A DNA stretch of 13,740 bases from Methanolobus sp. UBA474 (GTDB lineage Archaea; Halobacteriota; Methanosarcinia; Methanosarcinales; Methanosarcinaceae), in NCBI GenBank assembly GCA_002501695.1, contig DANZ01000135.1, positions 5,280 through 19,019 of the forward strand, written 5' to 3'. Under the pieces are notes generated by a model. It made no database searches and was not told the origin of the DNA. It was given only the letters and a program-made list of their open reading frames with translations. Shown here piece after piece: positions 13,568 through 13,740 of the stretch. Made by a program: the position numbers and the translations under genes. Numbering within the stretch: the stretch's first letter is position 1; each line of letters starts with the position of its first letter.

Positions 13568-13740
13568 TTATTTGATATGTGCAAGGTAGGTCTGTAACCT
13601 GTCCATGCCCTCTTCTATATTCTCCAGGCTGTTTGCATAGGAAAAGCGCAGGTATCCTTCGGCTCCACTGCCGAAATCGATTCCAGGGGTGACTGCAACT
13701 CCGATATCCTCAAGTATTCTTCGGCTCATCTCCAGTGAAT
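13568..13740 (-). CDS. Class I/II PLP-dependent aminotransferase, C-terminal fragment (5' part outside window)
   Basis: The minus strand is open from the window edge to a TAA at 13568-13570, giving about 57 codons. The end reads ILEDIGVAVTPGIDFG, then GAEGYLRFSYANSLENIEEGMDRL. These are the C-terminal signatures of fold-type I aspartate/aromatic-type aminotransferases: TPG-FG, followed by YLRFSYA whose Arg binds the substrate carboxylate, and the I-EGM-RL helix. The catalytic lysine lies outside the window, so substrate cannot be assigned. It reads towards the dtxR-like gene, whose start is about 137 bp downstream; the two are likely separate units since the dtxR-like gene has its own TATA box. 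Confidence 0.85.
   Translation of the reverse strand, partial: SLEMSRRILEDIGVAVTPGIDFGSGAEGYLRFSYANSLENIEEGMDRLQTYLAHIK

Overview
The window reads as a chromosomal segment of a methylotrophic methanogenic archaeon of the Methanosarcinales (Methanolobus, Methanomethylovorans, Methanococcoides or Methanosarcina type; genus not resolved). The evidence is a full set of methanol-specific methyltransferase genes (mtaA, mtaC, mtaB), a RamA-type corrinoid activase, archaeal TATA boxes of the TTTATATA kind, Shine-Dalgarno sites of the GGAGGT/GAGGTG kind, and AT-rich intergenic DNA around moderately AT-rich genes.

Layout. Positions 1-230 are the 3' end of an Lhr-like helicase gene on the + strand. mtaA (413-1423, +) follows with its own hairpin terminator. 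Next is a lone hydantoinase/oxoprolinase-A-like (ASKHA-fold) gene (1604-3538, +). A perfect 30-nt palindrome separates it from the convergent mtaCB operon (5879 to 3717, -). An 850-bp gene-free region (5880-6731) holds the mtaC promoter, a leader of about 170 nt, paired repeats further upstream and a cluster of hairpins. Then come ramA and a CobW-type GTPase as a two-gene minus-strand operon (9476 to 6732). The next minus-strand block is an iron uptake operon, feoA - feoB - four-helix membrane protein - FeoC-like regulator (12757 to 9692), preceded by a DtxR-family repressor gene (13430-12945, -). The window ends inside the 3' part of a class I/II aminotransferase gene (13740-13568, -).

How the genes work together. 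MtaB transfers the methanol methyl group to the corrinoid of MtaC, and MtaA moves it on to coenzyme M to give methyl-CoM for methanogenesis. The Co(I) state of MtaC is oxidised now and then and must be restored by an ATP-dependent iron-sulfur activase; the RamA homologue here is the obvious candidate. The CobW-type GTPase may supply or insert metal: MtaA and MtaB are zinc enzymes and MtaC carries cobalt. The orphan HyuA-like protein next to mtaA is the least explained part of this methanol island. The Feo/DtxR block is a separate ferrous-iron uptake unit with a convincing operator-like palindrome at its promoter; it would also serve the large iron demand of a methanogen. I found no CRISPR array, tRNA, rRNA, insertion sequence or defence system.
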